Shown: positions 18,778 to 27,508 of the stretch, piece by piece
How the letters are laid out: the number at the start of each line of letters is the position of its first letter
How positions within the stretch are numbered: the stretch's first letter is position 1
Assembly: GCA_964479445.1 (NCBI GenBank)
Contig: CAYZMH010000002.1
Coordinates: forward strand, 87,091-151,090
Source: CAYZMH01 sp964479445
GTDB lineage: Bacteria > Bacteroidota > Bacteroidia > Bacteroidales > GCA-2748055
Direction: 5' to 3'
DNA: 64,000 nt
The notes under the pieces: model-generated
Seen by the model: only the letters and a program-made list of their open reading frames with translations
Told to the model about the DNA's origin: nothing
Database searches by the model: none
Program-made: the position numbers and the translations under genes

Positions 18778-19353
18778 TTACTTTTTAGATTTCGTTTTCG
18801 GAGAGAGGAACATCGTCATTCGCTTGCCTTCCAGCTTGGGGAGCTGTTCAACTTTTGCCAGCTCCTCCAGGTCCTGTGCCAGCCTGAGCAACAGTATTTC
18901 CCCCTTCTCTTTAAACAAAATGGTGCGCCCTTTAAAGAAAACAAAGGCCTTAACTTTTGCCCCGTCTTCCAGAAACTTCTGGGCATGCTTTAACTTAAAA
19001 TCATAATCATGATCATCCGTATTGGGCCCAAACCGTATCTCTTTCACAACGACCTTGCTGGTCTTGGCTTTTATCTCTTTTTGTTTCTTTTTCTGTTGGT
19101 AAAGAAACTTCTGATAATCAATAATCTTACAAACCGGTGGATCTGCCTTTGGGGAGATCTCTACCAGGTCCAGATCCATCTCATCCGCCATTTTCAGGGC
19201 TTCCGCCAGCGAATAAATGCCCTGGTTTTCAACATTTTCACCAACAACGCGTACAGTGTTGGCCCGTATTCTTTCGTTAATCCTGTGAGGGAACCTTTGT
19301 TCCTTGCGGGGAACATATCCTCCTCTTCTGTAATTTTGTTTGCGTCTTATAAT
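18778..19353 (-). CDS. infC: Translation initiation factor IF-3, predicted ATT start
   Basis: IF-3 keeps the 30S subunit free and checks the start codon and initiator tRNA. The first ATG in frame (19191) would remove the conserved N-terminal domain. The frame continues upstream through RINERIRANTVRVVG, the hallmark IF-3 N-terminus, to an in-frame TAG at 19365-19363. Between that stop and the conserved part there is no ATG, GTG or TTG. The best start is ATT at 19353-19351 (191 aa, beginning with IRRKQNYRRGG after the initiator), five bases after a perfect AGGAGG. E. coli infC also uses AUU and is autoregulated through it. An ATA in the next codon cannot be excluded. thrS ends 13 bp upstream. 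Confidence 0.9.
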   Translation of the reverse strand: MIRRKQNYRRGGYVPRKEQRFPHRINERIRANTVRVVGENVENQGIYSLAEALKMADEMDLDLVEISPKADPPVCKIIDYQKFLYQQKKKQKEIKAKTSKVVVKEIRFGPNTDDHDYDFKLKHAQKFLEDGAKVKAFVFFKGRTILFKEKGEILLLRLAQDLEELAKVEQLPKLEGKRMTMFLSPKTKSKK

Positions 19354-19358
19354 TAGAT

Positions 19359-19364
19359 CCTCCT
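19359..19364 (-). promoter_or_regulatory. Shine-Dalgarno site that sets the infC start
   Basis: A perfect AGGAGG lies 5 nt before ATT and 8 nt before ATA, overlapping the in-frame TAG stop. Strong sites like this are uncommon in Bacteroidota and mark the non-standard infC start. Confidence 0.8.
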
Positions 19365-19366
19365 AT

Positions 19367-21325
19367 TTAGTGTATATCAGAATCTATCGAAGAGAGTTGC
19401 CGCTCGACTTCCTGGTTGATCAATCTGGCAAACTCTGACCACTTCATAACCCCTTTATCTCCTTCACCCTGCCTTCTGACTGAAACGGTGTCGCTTTCCT
19501 GTTCCTTTTCTCCAACAATAAGAAGGTATGGAATCCGCTTTAACTCGTTATCCCTTATCTTCTTACCGATTTTTTCATTCCTCCCGTCAATCAGGGTGCG
19601 AATATCGTAATTATTTAGGAATTTTGAAACTTTTTCTGCATAATCCTGGAACTTTTCGCTGATAGGCAGAACAACAGCCTGGTCGGGAGTAAGCCAGAGC
19701 GGAAATTTACCACCTGTATGTTCAATAAGCACCGCAACAAAACGCTCCATACTTCCAAAAGGTGCCCGGTGGATCATGATGGGCCTGTGCTTCTGATTGT
19801 CATCCCCGATATACTCCAGGTCAAACCGCTCGGGTAAATTGTAGTCTACCTGGATGGTACCCAGTTGCCACTGCCTTCCAAGTGCATCCTTTACCATAAA
19901 ATCAAGCTTGGGCCCGTAGAAAGCAGCTTCATCATATTCGATGATCGTATTGAGTCCCTTCTCTTCACATGCTTCAATAATGGCTTGCTCGGCTTTTTCC
20001 CAGTTCTCCTCGCTTCCGATATATTTGCTGTGGTCCTCCTTGTCCCGAAGTGAGATCTGGGACACAAAGTTATTGAAATCCAGCGCTTTGAAAATATAAA
20101 GTATGATATCGATCACCTTTTTAAACTCATCTTTCAACTGGTCCGGCCGGCAAAAGATATGGGCATCATCCTGGGTAAACCCCCTGACTCTTGTTAAACC
20201 ATGTAACTCTCCGCTCTGCTCATAACGGTATACCGTTCCAAATTCGGCATACCGGACAGGTAACTCTTTATAAGAGTGTGGTTTACTTTTAAATATTTCG
20301 CAATGGTGCGGACAATTCATAGGTTTCAGCAAAAACTCCTCGCCTTCCTGGGGGGTGGAGATCGGCTGAAAACTGTCTTTGCCATATTTTTCATAATGCC
20401 CCGATGTAACCCAGAGCTCTTTCTGTCCAATGTGGGGGGTAATGACCGGTTCATAGCCATAGTCACGCTGAACCCTCTTGAGAAAACTCTCCAGGCGCTC
20501 ACGCAATTGAGCCCCCTTGGGCATCCACAGGGGAAGACCCTGACCGACCTTCTGACTGAAGGTGAAGAGCTCCAGTTCTCTCCCTATTTTACGATGATCA
20601 CGCTCTTTGGCCTTCTCTAATAACTCCAGGTGTTCATCCAGCATTTTCTGCTTCGGGAAGGTGATCCCGTAAATGCGGGTTAATTGCTTATTCCTTTCAT
20701 CTCCCCTCCAGTAAGCGCCGGCCACATTTAAAAGCTTAATGGCTTTGATTGAACTGGTGTCAGGCAGGTGAGGCCCGCGGCAAAGATCTGTAAAATCGCC
20801 CTGCTCATAGAAGGATATTGTACCGTCTTCCAGCTCACTGATCAATTCGATCTTATACTCATCTCCTTTATCGGTGAAGTACTGCAGTGCTTCCTTTTTG
20901 GGAACCTCCCTTCGTTGATATACCTCCTTCTGTCGCGCCAGCTCCAGCATCTTCTCCTCAATAGACGGAAGATCACTTTCGGTGATAACCTGGCTGTCTC
21001 CCGGATCAACATCATAGTAAAACCCTTGTTCAATGGCTGGTCCGATTCCGAATTTGGTGCCTGGATACAATTTTTCAATCGCCTCAGCCATCAAATGCGC
21101 GGAGGAGTGCCAGAAGGCATGCCGGGCTTCCGGAGCATCCCACTTGTGAAGCTTGATAGCCGCATCTGTGTGAATAGGACGGGTAAGATCCTGCACCTCA
21201 CCGTTTACAGAAATGGCAAATACCTCTTTAGCAAGACGATTACTGATGTCCCGAGCTATCTCCCTGCCTGTTATTCCCGGTTCATACTGCCTTTTTGAGC
21301 CGTCCGGTAATGTTATGTTTATCAT
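19367..21325 (-). CDS. thrS: Threonyl-tRNA synthetase
   Basis: This class II synthetase charges tRNA-Thr. From the ATG at 21325 it is 652 aa; a GTG at 21334 would add three residues but leaves less leader after the promoter. Domains in order: TGS (about 1-60), the editing domain with HSSAHLMAEAI (about 70-220), the class II catalytic core with MNCPHHCEIF (zinc-binding Cys) and RAPFGSMERF, and the C-terminal anticodon-binding domain. It is the first gene of the operon with infC, rpmI and rplT. In E. coli ThrRS represses its own mRNA; nothing in the short leader here suggests that. Confidence 0.98.
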   Translation of the reverse strand: MINITLPDGSKRQYEPGITGREIARDISNRLAKEVFAISVNGEVQDLTRPIHTDAAIKLHKWDAPEARHAFWHSSAHLMAEAIEKLYPGTKFGIGPAIEQGFYYDVDPGDSQVITESDLPSIEEKMLELARQKEVYQRREVPKKEALQYFTDKGDEYKIELISELEDGTISFYEQGDFTDLCRGPHLPDTSSIKAIKLLNVAGAYWRGDERNKQLTRIYGITFPKQKMLDEHLELLEKAKERDHRKIGRELELFTFSQKVGQGLPLWMPKGAQLRERLESFLKRVQRDYGYEPVITPHIGQKELWVTSGHYEKYGKDSFQPISTPQEGEEFLLKPMNCPHHCEIFKSKPHSYKELPVRYAEFGTVYRYEQSGELHGLTRVRGFTQDDAHIFCRPDQLKDEFKKVIDIILYIFKALDFNNFVSQISLRDKEDHSKYIGSEENWEKAEQAIIEACEEKGLNTIIEYDEAAFYGPKLDFMVKDALGRQWQLGTIQVDYNLPERFDLEYIGDDNQKHRPIMIHRAPFGSMERFVAVLIEHTGGKFPLWLTPDQAVVLPISEKFQDYAEKVSKFLNNYDIRTLIDGRNEKIGKKIRDNELKRIPYLLIVGEKEQESDTVSVRRQGEGDKGVMKWSEFARLINQEVERQLSSIDSDIH

Positions 21326-21353
21326 TGCATGCACCCTTATTTTAAAAATCAGA

Positions 21354-21361
21354 CAAATTTA
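21354..21361 (-). promoter_or_regulatory. Candidate promoter of the thrS operon
   Basis: On the minus strand TAAATTTG fits TAnnTTTG exactly, placing the start near 21347, about 20 nt before the thrS ATG. The -33 region is not distinctive. Confidence 0.5.
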
Positions 21362-21592
21362 GTAAAACTCTTGCGAACCCTAAAAAAATGGATAAACTCT
21401 CTCCTTCATACAACCATTTCAATCCCATTTTGTTGACCCCCTGCATCACCGTACAATATTCAGTTAATCAAGCACGTGGCGATCAATTGGGCAAAATAAC
21501 CTTATGAATCCGTGACCCGAAGGTTCGTATTGAACCATTCCATGAAAATATGTTGAATGATCTTCCGTCCTGGTCCTCTTTTGAACGCCCCA

Positions 21593-23767
21593 TTACAGAT
21601 GTTCCAGTATGTAAGAGGTCATCTTCCGATAGATATGGTAGGTAGTATTCCCTCCATAAATGCCATGATTCTTGTTGGGATACACATGCATGTCGAATTG
21701 CTTGTCAGCTTTTACCAGCTCCCTGAAAAACTCCATGGAGTTCTGAAAATGGACATTGTCATCGGTGCTCCCGTGGATGAGCAGAAATTTACCCTCAAGT
21801 CCGTCGGCAAAATGAATGGGGGAGTTATCAGCATATCCTTCGGGATTCTCCTGCGGGGTACGCATAAATCGCTCGGTGTAGATGGTATCGTAATATTTCC
21901 AGTTGGTGACCGGTGCTACTGCGATTCCCATCTTGAGTAACCCTTCGCCTTTGGTCATGCACAAACTGGTCATAAAACCTCCGTAACTCCAGCCAAACAT
22001 TCCCATACGCGAAGCATCAACGTAGGCAAGATCTCCAAACCAGCGTGCAGCTGCAAGCTGATCTTCGGTCTCCAGCTTCCCGAGCTGCATGTAGGTGGAT
22101 TTACGAAAGGCCTCTCCGCGACCGTTGGTCCCGCGGTTATCCACGCAGGCGATGATATATCCCTCCTGCGCGAGAAGTTGGAACCAGGCATGGCGTCTTC
22201 CCCAGCGATCAACTACATTCTGAGATTCAGGCCCCCCGTATACATATATAAACAGGGGATACTCTTTATCCGGATCAAAATTCGGTGGTTTGATCATGTA
22301 TGCATGTAAATCAGTACCGGCTCCGTTCGGCACGGTAAGAAATTCCACCGGGGAAAACCGGTGGCGCCTGGTCTCCTCCTTTAAGACTGAGTTATCCTCC
22401 AACACGCGGATGACATCCCCTTCCCGGTTGTATAAAGTATACCGGGCAGGGTTGTTTGCATCCGAATGGGACATGATATAGTATGCGAAGCTTGCACTGA
22501 ACGAAGCGGTGTTGTATCCCTTATTGCCGCTGAGCTTTCGTTTGCGCTTCCCGTTTAATTTGATGGAGTACACATGCTGTTCAAGGGTCGATGCTTCATA
22601 GGAGGTGTAGTAGACCCGGCCGCGTTGCTGATCAATGCCGATTATACCGGAGACGTCCCACTCACCGGCAGTGATGGGCGAAATGGTACCCTCTTTAAAA
22701 TTATAGCGATACAGGTGGAAGCAGGCATCGCGCTCACTCATCAGTACAAACGATTCACCATCATCCAGGTAGGTAATCATATCATCGGTGGCCTCCGAGA
22801 TATAGGCATCATTGGTCTCCTCGTAGACTACCTCCGGGGAACCGGAAACCGCATCGCAATGCAACACTTCCACATGGTTCTGCAAGCGGTTTAACCGAAT
22901 GATGCTGAGGGTAAGGGGGTCACGGGTCCATTCAATCCGGGGAATATACTGATCGGTTTCATCTCCTGTGTCCATGACACTGGTCTTTCCCGTTTCCAGA
23001 TCGTATACATGGATGCTCACAAGGGCATTTTTCTCTCCTGCTTTGGGATATTTAAACGTATAGAGCTCAGGATACAACTCCCGGTAATAGGTCATGGTGA
23101 ATTCTTTCACACGCCGTTCATCAAACCGGTAAAAGGCAATGCGCCGTCCGTCCGGAGACCAGTAAAATCCCCTCGAAAAGCCAAATTCCTCTTCGTAAAC
23201 CCAGTCAGGGGCACCATTGATAATTGCGTTTTTCTCCCCGTCAAGCGTAATCTGTTTCTCCTCCCCCGAAGCGAGGTCAGCGATGAAGATGTTGTTCTTC
23301 CTGACAAAAGCAATCTTGCTGGCAACAGGCGAAAAAGCTGCCAGTTGCTGTTTGCCGTTATTCGAAACCCGGTGTAATTTGTCCGAAGAACGGTCAAATA
23401 CATAATACTCGGCACGGAATGAGCGTCGGTAGATTCGCTCCACCTCGGTGGTAAGCAGGATCATTGTTTCGTCGGGGTGGAAAGTGTATGCATTGAAACT
23501 TTCAATCTCGGAGAATTGCGAAGCATTGAATAGGGTGTCCACAGGTTTGCCATCCGAATAGGCATACTTTATGATCCGCCTGCCTTCGTCATTTATGGTG
23601 TAGTGATCCCCGTCTCTCATGGAGTTGATACCCCGCACTGATTTTGAACTGAACAGGTGCTCTTTGTAAATTTTCTCCAGGGTGATCTCCTGTCCGTTTA
23701 GTGAAAATTGAACTGCAAAAAGCAGGACAATGACCGGGAAACAGGGAATAAAACTTTTTACCTTCAT
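21593..23767 (-). CDS. S9 family peptidase (dipeptidyl peptidase IV-like)
   Basis: From the ATG at 23767 the protein is 724 aa, starting with a signal peptide (MKVKSFIPCFPVIVLLF, cleaved near LNGQ); the frame extends further upstream but the added residues are not signal-like. The first ~480 residues form a DPP-IV N-terminal beta-propeller, the last ~230 an alpha/beta-hydrolase with catalytic Ser in GWSYGGF (about 595), Asp in STDDNVH (about 670) and His in KNHGIYGG (about 700). Family members release X-Pro dipeptides in the periplasm. It is transcribed divergently from the PKD lipoprotein. Close relatives in Bacteroidota include prolyl tripeptidyl peptidases, so exact specificity is open. 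Confidence 0.92.
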   Translation of the reverse strand: MKVKSFIPCFPVIVLLFAVQFSLNGQEITLEKIYKEHLFSSKSVRGINSMRDGDHYTINDEGRRIIKYAYSDGKPVDTLFNASQFSEIESFNAYTFHPDETMILLTTEVERIYRRSFRAEYYVFDRSSDKLHRVSNNGKQQLAAFSPVASKIAFVRKNNIFIADLASGEEKQITLDGEKNAIINGAPDWVYEEEFGFSRGFYWSPDGRRIAFYRFDERRVKEFTMTYYRELYPELYTFKYPKAGEKNALVSIHVYDLETGKTSVMDTGDETDQYIPRIEWTRDPLTLSIIRLNRLQNHVEVLHCDAVSGSPEVVYEETNDAYISEATDDMITYLDDGESFVLMSERDACFHLYRYNFKEGTISPITAGEWDVSGIIGIDQQRGRVYYTSYEASTLEQHVYSIKLNGKRKRKLSGNKGYNTASFSASFAYYIMSHSDANNPARYTLYNREGDVIRVLEDNSVLKEETRRHRFSPVEFLTVPNGAGTDLHAYMIKPPNFDPDKEYPLFIYVYGGPESQNVVDRWGRRHAWFQLLAQEGYIIACVDNRGTNGRGEAFRKSTYMQLGKLETEDQLAAARWFGDLAYVDASRMGMFGWSYGGFMTSLCMTKGEGLLKMGIAVAPVTNWKYYDTIYTERFMRTPQENPEGYADNSPIHFADGLEGKFLLIHGSTDDNVHFQNSMEFFRELVKADKQFDMHVYPNKNHGIYGGNTTYHIYRKMTSYILEHL

Positions 23768-23837
23768 TGCGATTGTGTTGAAATTTATGGCATATAAAGG
23801 AAGGAAAAACCATGAAATTATGCAATATTCTTTATTT

Positions 23838-23853
23838 TGGCACGTGATTTGGA
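23838..23853 (+). promoter_or_regulatory. Sigma-54-like (-24/-12) promoter
   Basis: TGGCACG-TGAT-TTGGA matches TGGCACGNNNNTTGCW except that the -12 GC is GG. The predicted start near 23864 leaves a 31-nt leader to the ATG at 23895. Its -24 half is identical to that of the element at 7747. Confidence 0.6.
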
Positions 23854-23894
23854 TTAACACTGATAAACAGGATAACTATAAAAACCTCACGATC

Positions 23895-24902
23895 ATGAAA
23901 CGTTTTGTTACTATACTTGCCGCTCTGACCATGCTTATGACCGGCTGCCAGAAAGATCCGGTGGCCAGGTTTGGTTATACACCGCTCCAGCCCATGGCAG
24001 GAGAGGAGGTGTTTTTTGATAATCTTTCGGTAGATGCTGACTATTTTGAGTGGGATTTCGGGGACGGAACCGTCAGTAATGCCTATAATCCGGTTCATAC
24101 GTTTAATGCGGGGGGGACCTACGAGGTTACCCTGAAAGCCTTTGAAGAAAACGGATCTTTTGATGTGGCATTTGCCAGTGTCGAGGTCATCTCTGTTCAA
24201 CCGCTGGCCGATTTTTACATAACCACGGAAATACCGGGTGCGGATGATGTGGAAACTGATGTGGTCTACGTGGGAGAGGAGATCACGTTCAATAATATTT
24301 CACAGGATGCCGCAAGCGTGGAATGGAACTTTGGCGACGGGGTCACCTCCACTACCATGAATCCCAGGTATAGCTATGATACGCCGGGAACATATACCAT
24401 AACGCTTACTGCATTCGGACCCGGAACAGAGATGGACCAGTACTCCAAAACGATCGATGTCTACCAGGGAATCAACTCCACGGTCCGTATCACTGTCAAA
24501 GAATACTACGAAGAATACCCGGTGGAAGGGGCCTCGGTAATCCTGTTTGGTTCTCTTGATGACTGGGAGAATGAGATCAATCCCTCGGAGGAGCGGTTTA
24601 CCTCACCGCTGGGGAAGGTGGTGTTTCAAGGATTGAACGAGCAGTATTATTATGTCGATGTATGGGAAGAATTTCACGACAACTACAATCTTGCATCAGA
24701 TGATGTTGGGTTTATTAAGACCCAGTTCCTGGAAGCAGGGTATGTCCACGATTTCATTGCATACGTCGATGTGTATGACTCCAAGAAGACGCTGCGGCTG
24801 GAGAGCCTGGGTAAGAAAAAACTGGCCCGGGAAGCCGTATCGGCTAAAAAAGCAGCAGAACACAGGGAGCTTAAAAACAACAGGTTCAGCAAACCCAAAT
24901 AG
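23895..24902 (+). CDS. PKD-domain lipoprotein
   Basis: The ATG at 23895 gives a 335-aa protein with a lipoprotein signal (lipobox LMTGC, Cys about 19); an earlier in-frame start at 23730 would lie upstream of the promoter and is rejected. Two PKD domains follow, each with a WDFGDG or WNFGDG core and the TYEVTLKAF or TYTITLTAF strand (about 25-105 and 110-200). The C-terminal ~130 residues include a carboxypeptidase-regulatory-like segment (about 205-290) and a Lys/Arg/Ala-rich tail. PKD lipoproteins in this phylum are usually surface-exposed adhesion or binding proteins; the partner is unknown. Confidence 0.8.
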   Translation: MKRFVTILAALTMLMTGCQKDPVARFGYTPLQPMAGEEVFFDNLSVDADYFEWDFGDGTVSNAYNPVHTFNAGGTYEVTLKAFEENGSFDVAFASVEVISVQPLADFYITTEIPGADDVETDVVYVGEEITFNNISQDAASVEWNFGDGVTSTTMNPRYSYDTPGTYTITLTAFGPGTEMDQYSKTIDVYQGINSTVRITVKEYYEEYPVEGASVILFGSLDDWENEINPSEERFTSPLGKVVFQGLNEQYYYVDVWEEFHDNYNLASDDVGFIKTQFLEAGYVHDFIAYVDVYDSKKTLRLESLGKKKLAREAVSAKKAAEHRELKNNRFSKPK

Positions 24903-24950
24903 GGATACGAAAAAAATGAGCATGCCCCTATTTGAAAGGAAAAAATTTAA

Positions 24951-24958
24951 TATATTTG
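24951..24958 (+). promoter_or_regulatory. Candidate promoter of the tRNA-Leu pair
   Basis: TATATTTG fits TAnnTTTG exactly, with TTTG at 24931-24934 (16-bp spacer, slightly short). The start would be near 24965, about 35 bp before the first tRNA. Confidence 0.5.
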
Positions 24959-24959
24959 C

Positions 24960-24980
24960 AACCCCGGTGAATCCGGGGTT
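24960..24980 (+). terminator. GC-rich hairpin, possible terminator or tRNA leader hairpin
   Basis: AACCCCGG and CCGGGGTT form an 8-bp perfect stem with a TGAAT loop, followed by GTTCTTTT. It could terminate the PKD lipoprotein transcript, but it also overlaps the predicted tRNA transcription start, so its role is uncertain. Confidence 0.5.
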
Positions 24981-24998
24981 GTTCTTTTGATAGAGTGC

Positions 24999-25084
24999 GC
25001 CCAGGTGGCGGAATTGGTAGACGCGCCAGGTTGAGGGCCTGGTGACCGGTTTAGGTCGTGCAAGTTCGATTCTTGTCCTGGGCA
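24999..25084 (+). tRNA. tRNA-Leu(GAG)
   Basis: The acceptor arms GCCCAGG (24999-25005) and CCTGGGC (25077-25083) pair perfectly, with discriminator A25084. The anticodon arm CCAGG-TTGAGGG-CCTGG gives anticodon GAG at 25033-25035. A long variable arm and GTTCGAT T-loop fit a class II leucine tRNA. CCA is not encoded. Confidence 0.97.
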
Positions 25085-25106
25085 CAAAAGCAACGTGCCA
25101 CCCAAT

Positions 25107-25190
25107 GCCCAGATGGCGGAATTGGTAGACGCGCTAGTTTCAGGGACTAGTGTACGCAAGTACGTGCAGGTTCGAGTCCTGTTCTGGGCA
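25107..25190 (+). tRNA. tRNA-Leu(CAG)
   Basis: The acceptor arms GCCCAGA (25107-25113) and TCTGGGC (25183-25189) pair, with discriminator A25190. The anticodon arm CTAGT-TTCAGGG-ACTAG gives anticodon CAG at 25141-25143. It has a long variable arm and GTTCGAG T-loop. It lies 22 bp after tRNA-Leu(GAG) and is probably co-transcribed with it. Confidence 0.97.
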
Positions 25191-25199
25191 CTCACAGGT

Positions 25200-25233
25200 A
25201 AAAGGAAGGATGCATCGCATTCTTCCTTTTTCT
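25200..25233 (+). terminator. Rho-independent terminator of the tRNA-Leu pair
   Basis: AAAAGGAAGGATGC pairs with GCATTCTTCCTTTT (14 bp, one G-U) around an ATC loop and runs into further T residues. It is 10 bp after tRNA-Leu(CAG). Confidence 0.85.
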
Positions 25234-25311
25234 ATCCGGCTGTTTCATCATATTTTCTTTGTTACCCCCTGCAGTAAGTCATGAAACGGTAATTCCAACT
25301 ACACAAAACTT

Positions 25312-25349
25312 CCCGTTCCGGGTGCAAACCCAACATTTTCATGAACGGG
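25312..25349. repeat. Nested inverted repeats upstream of glyA
   Basis: Outer arms CCCGTTC (25312-25318) and GAACGGG (25343-25349) enclose inner arms GGGT/ACCC (25320-25331). They lie just upstream of the predicted glyA promoter, so an operator is one reading; no known riboswitch matches. Confidence 0.35.
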
Positions 25350-25375
25350 GTACTCTTTATATACCTGCAAAATTT

Positions 25376-25383
25376 TATCTTTG
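25376..25383 (+). promoter_or_regulatory. Candidate -7 promoter element of glyA
   Basis: TATCTTTG fits TAnnTTTG exactly. Transcription would start near 25390, about 10 nt before the ATG at 25401. The -33 box is weak. Confidence 0.45.
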
Positions 25384-25400
25384 GATTAAAATAATCGCTT

Positions 25401-26678
25401 ATGAAACGAGATATCGATATGTTCAACCTCATTGAAAAGGAACACCAGCGCCAGAAAAGAGGAATAGAACTGATCGCCTCAGAGAATTTTGTCAGCAAAC
25501 AGGTGTTGGAGGCGATGGGATCCTGCCTGACCAACAAGTATGCCGAAGGGTATCCGGGAAAAAGATACTACGGCGGATGCGAGGTGATCGATAAAGTGGA
25601 ACAGGAAGCCATTGACCGCTTATGCCGGCTCTATCATGCTGAGTACGCCAATGTACAGCCTCATTCGGGTGCCCAGGCCAATATGGCGGTATTCCTTACT
25701 GCGCTGGATCCGGGGGATACTTTCATGGGACTGGACCTTTCTCACGGCGGACACCTTTCCCATGGTTCGCCGGTGAACAGCTCCGGTATCTTGTATAGGG
25801 CAGTGCCATACGGACTCGACCAGGAGACGGGGCTGATCGATTATGACGCAATGGAGAAAGTAGCCCTGGATGAGAAGCCTAAACTGATCGTCGGAGGGGC
25901 TTCTGCCTATTCCCGTGAATGGGACTATGAGCGTATGCGGATCATTGCCGATAAGATCGGGGCTCTCTTTATGGTCGATATGGCCCATCCTGCAGGATTG
26001 ATCGCGGCAGGCTTGCTGGATAATCCGCTGAAATATGCACATATCGTTACATCAACTACCCATAAAACCCTGCGCGGTCCCCGGGGAGGAATCATCCTAA
26101 TGGGAAAAGACTTTGAAAATCCATGGGGGAAAACCACTAAAAAAGGAGTGGTACGGAAAATGTCCTCTCTGCTGAACTCAGCAGTGTTCCCCGGTATCCA
26201 GGGAGGACCACTGGAACATATCATCGCAGCAAAGGCCGTTTCATTCGGTGAAGCACTTACCGATGAATTTAAAAACTATCAGCAACAGGTACAGAAAAAT
26301 GCCAGGGTGATGGCCGATGCATTCATAGAATCAGGATACAAGGTGGTATCGGGGGGGACCGACAACCACTCCATGCTGATCGACCTGAGATCCAAAGTTT
26401 CCGATATTACGGGCAAACAGGTGGAGAATATCCTGGTGGAAGCCGATATTACCGTCAATAAGAACATGGTCCCGTTCGATAGCCGTTCGCCCTTCCAGAC
26501 AAGCGGGATCAGGATAGGGACTCCCGCCATAACCACCCGGGGGGTGAAAGAGGATATCATTCCCGAAATCGTATCGTTGATCGACCGGGTGATTATGCAT
26601 GTTGATGAACCTCAATTGATTGAGAAAGTAAGAAAAGAAGTTAACTCCCTGATGGCCGATTACCCGATGTTTGCATAA
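25401..26678 (+). CDS. glyA: Serine hydroxymethyltransferase
   Basis: This PLP enzyme interconverts serine and glycine with tetrahydrofolate, supplying one-carbon units. The 425-aa protein has IELIASENFVS near the start, YPGKRYYGGCEVID, the substrate loop SHGGHLSHG and the PLP-lysine motif TSTTHKTLRGPRGG (Lys about 230). Full length, with no missing catalytic residues. It starts a probable two-gene unit with the TSUP permease 12 bp downstream; whether the pairing has a metabolic meaning is unknown. Confidence 0.97.
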   Translation: MKRDIDMFNLIEKEHQRQKRGIELIASENFVSKQVLEAMGSCLTNKYAEGYPGKRYYGGCEVIDKVEQEAIDRLCRLYHAEYANVQPHSGAQANMAVFLTALDPGDTFMGLDLSHGGHLSHGSPVNSSGILYRAVPYGLDQETGLIDYDAMEKVALDEKPKLIVGGASAYSREWDYERMRIIADKIGALFMVDMAHPAGLIAAGLLDNPLKYAHIVTSTTHKTLRGPRGGIILMGKDFENPWGKTTKKGVVRKMSSLLNSAVFPGIQGGPLEHIIAAKAVSFGEALTDEFKNYQQQVQKNARVMADAFIESGYKVVSGGTDNHSMLIDLRSKVSDITGKQVENILVEADITVNKNMVPFDSRSPFQTSGIRIGTPAITTRGVKEDIIPEIVSLIDRVIMHVDEPQLIEKVRKEVNSLMADYPMFA

Positions 26679-26690
26679 AGTCGCACTACT

Positions 26691-27440
26691 ATGGAATGGT
26701 ACCACTTCCTGGCAGTGATCGGAGTAGGATTTTTAGCCGGGATTATCAATACACTTGCTGCCAGCGGTTCATTGCTTACCCTGCCGCTTTTGATTGCACT
26801 CGGATTACCGCCTATTGAGGCCAATGGAACGAACCGGATCGCTATTCTGCTGCAGAATGTAGTGGCAGTGGGTCGCTTCCGGCAAAAAAAAGTGCTGGAT
26901 CTGAAACAGGGGAGCCTCATTGGCATCCCCGCGATCATCGGATCCATCGTGGGAGCCCAGATCGCGGTCAGCATCGATAACGACCTCATGGGAAAAGCGA
27001 TCGGGGGCGTCCTGGTGCTCATGTTTTTCGTGATCCTGCTGCGACCCAGCCGGTTTCTTAATTCACAGGAGGGTAATCCTCCGGTTCCCAGGTGGTTGCA
27101 GTATATTATCTTCTTCTTTGTCGGAGTGTACGGGGGATTCCTGCAGGCCGGGGTCGGTTTTTTCCTGCTTACCAGCCTGGTGCTTGGATGTGGATTCGAC
27201 CTGGTAAAAGCAAATGGCATCAAGGTTCTGATTATTCTCCTCTATACACCCATTGCCCTGGCTGTTTTTATGCTGAACGACCAGGTGAATTACGGCATGG
27301 GGTTCCTGCTGGCAGCCGGGAATATGCTGGGAGCCTGGGTGGGAGCCAATATGGCCGTGAAATGGGGGGCCGCCTTTCTACGCTATTTCCTCCTGGTGGC
27401 TATCCTGATTGCCTCCCTGAAATTGCTCAATATCTTCTGA
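26691..27440 (+). CDS. TSUP (TauE/SafE) family membrane permease
   Basis: The 249-aa protein has about eight hydrophobic segments and the TSUP pattern: an N-terminal GVGFLAGIINTLAASGSLLTLPLL, the NGTNRIAIL motif, and a repeated counterpart GFLQAGVGFFLL and ANGIKVLIIL in the second half. TSUP proteins move sulfite, sulfoacetate, other organosulfur anions or related small anions across the inner membrane; the substrate cannot be deduced. It starts 12 bp after glyA and is probably co-transcribed. Confidence 0.88.
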   Translation: MEWYHFLAVIGVGFLAGIINTLAASGSLLTLPLLIALGLPPIEANGTNRIAILLQNVVAVGRFRQKKVLDLKQGSLIGIPAIIGSIVGAQIAVSIDNDLMGKAIGGVLVLMFFVILLRPSRFLNSQEGNPPVPRWLQYIIFFFVGVYGGFLQAGVGFFLLTSLVLGCGFDLVKANGIKVLIILLYTPIALAVFMLNDQVNYGMGFLLAAGNMLGAWVGANMAVKWGAAFLRYFLLVAILIASLKLLNIF

Positions 27441-27508
27441 AAAGCCTATTAAGGGCAGGGGAGAGGTCAATTTTTGATAGTTGGTTTCAATAATTGATAT
27501 CTTAATGA

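Noticed and set aside
25080..25100. A TGGCACG-like sequence on the minus strand between the tRNA genes, as a sigma-54 promoter
   Set aside because: The -12 half is wrong and there is no gene on that strand to drive.
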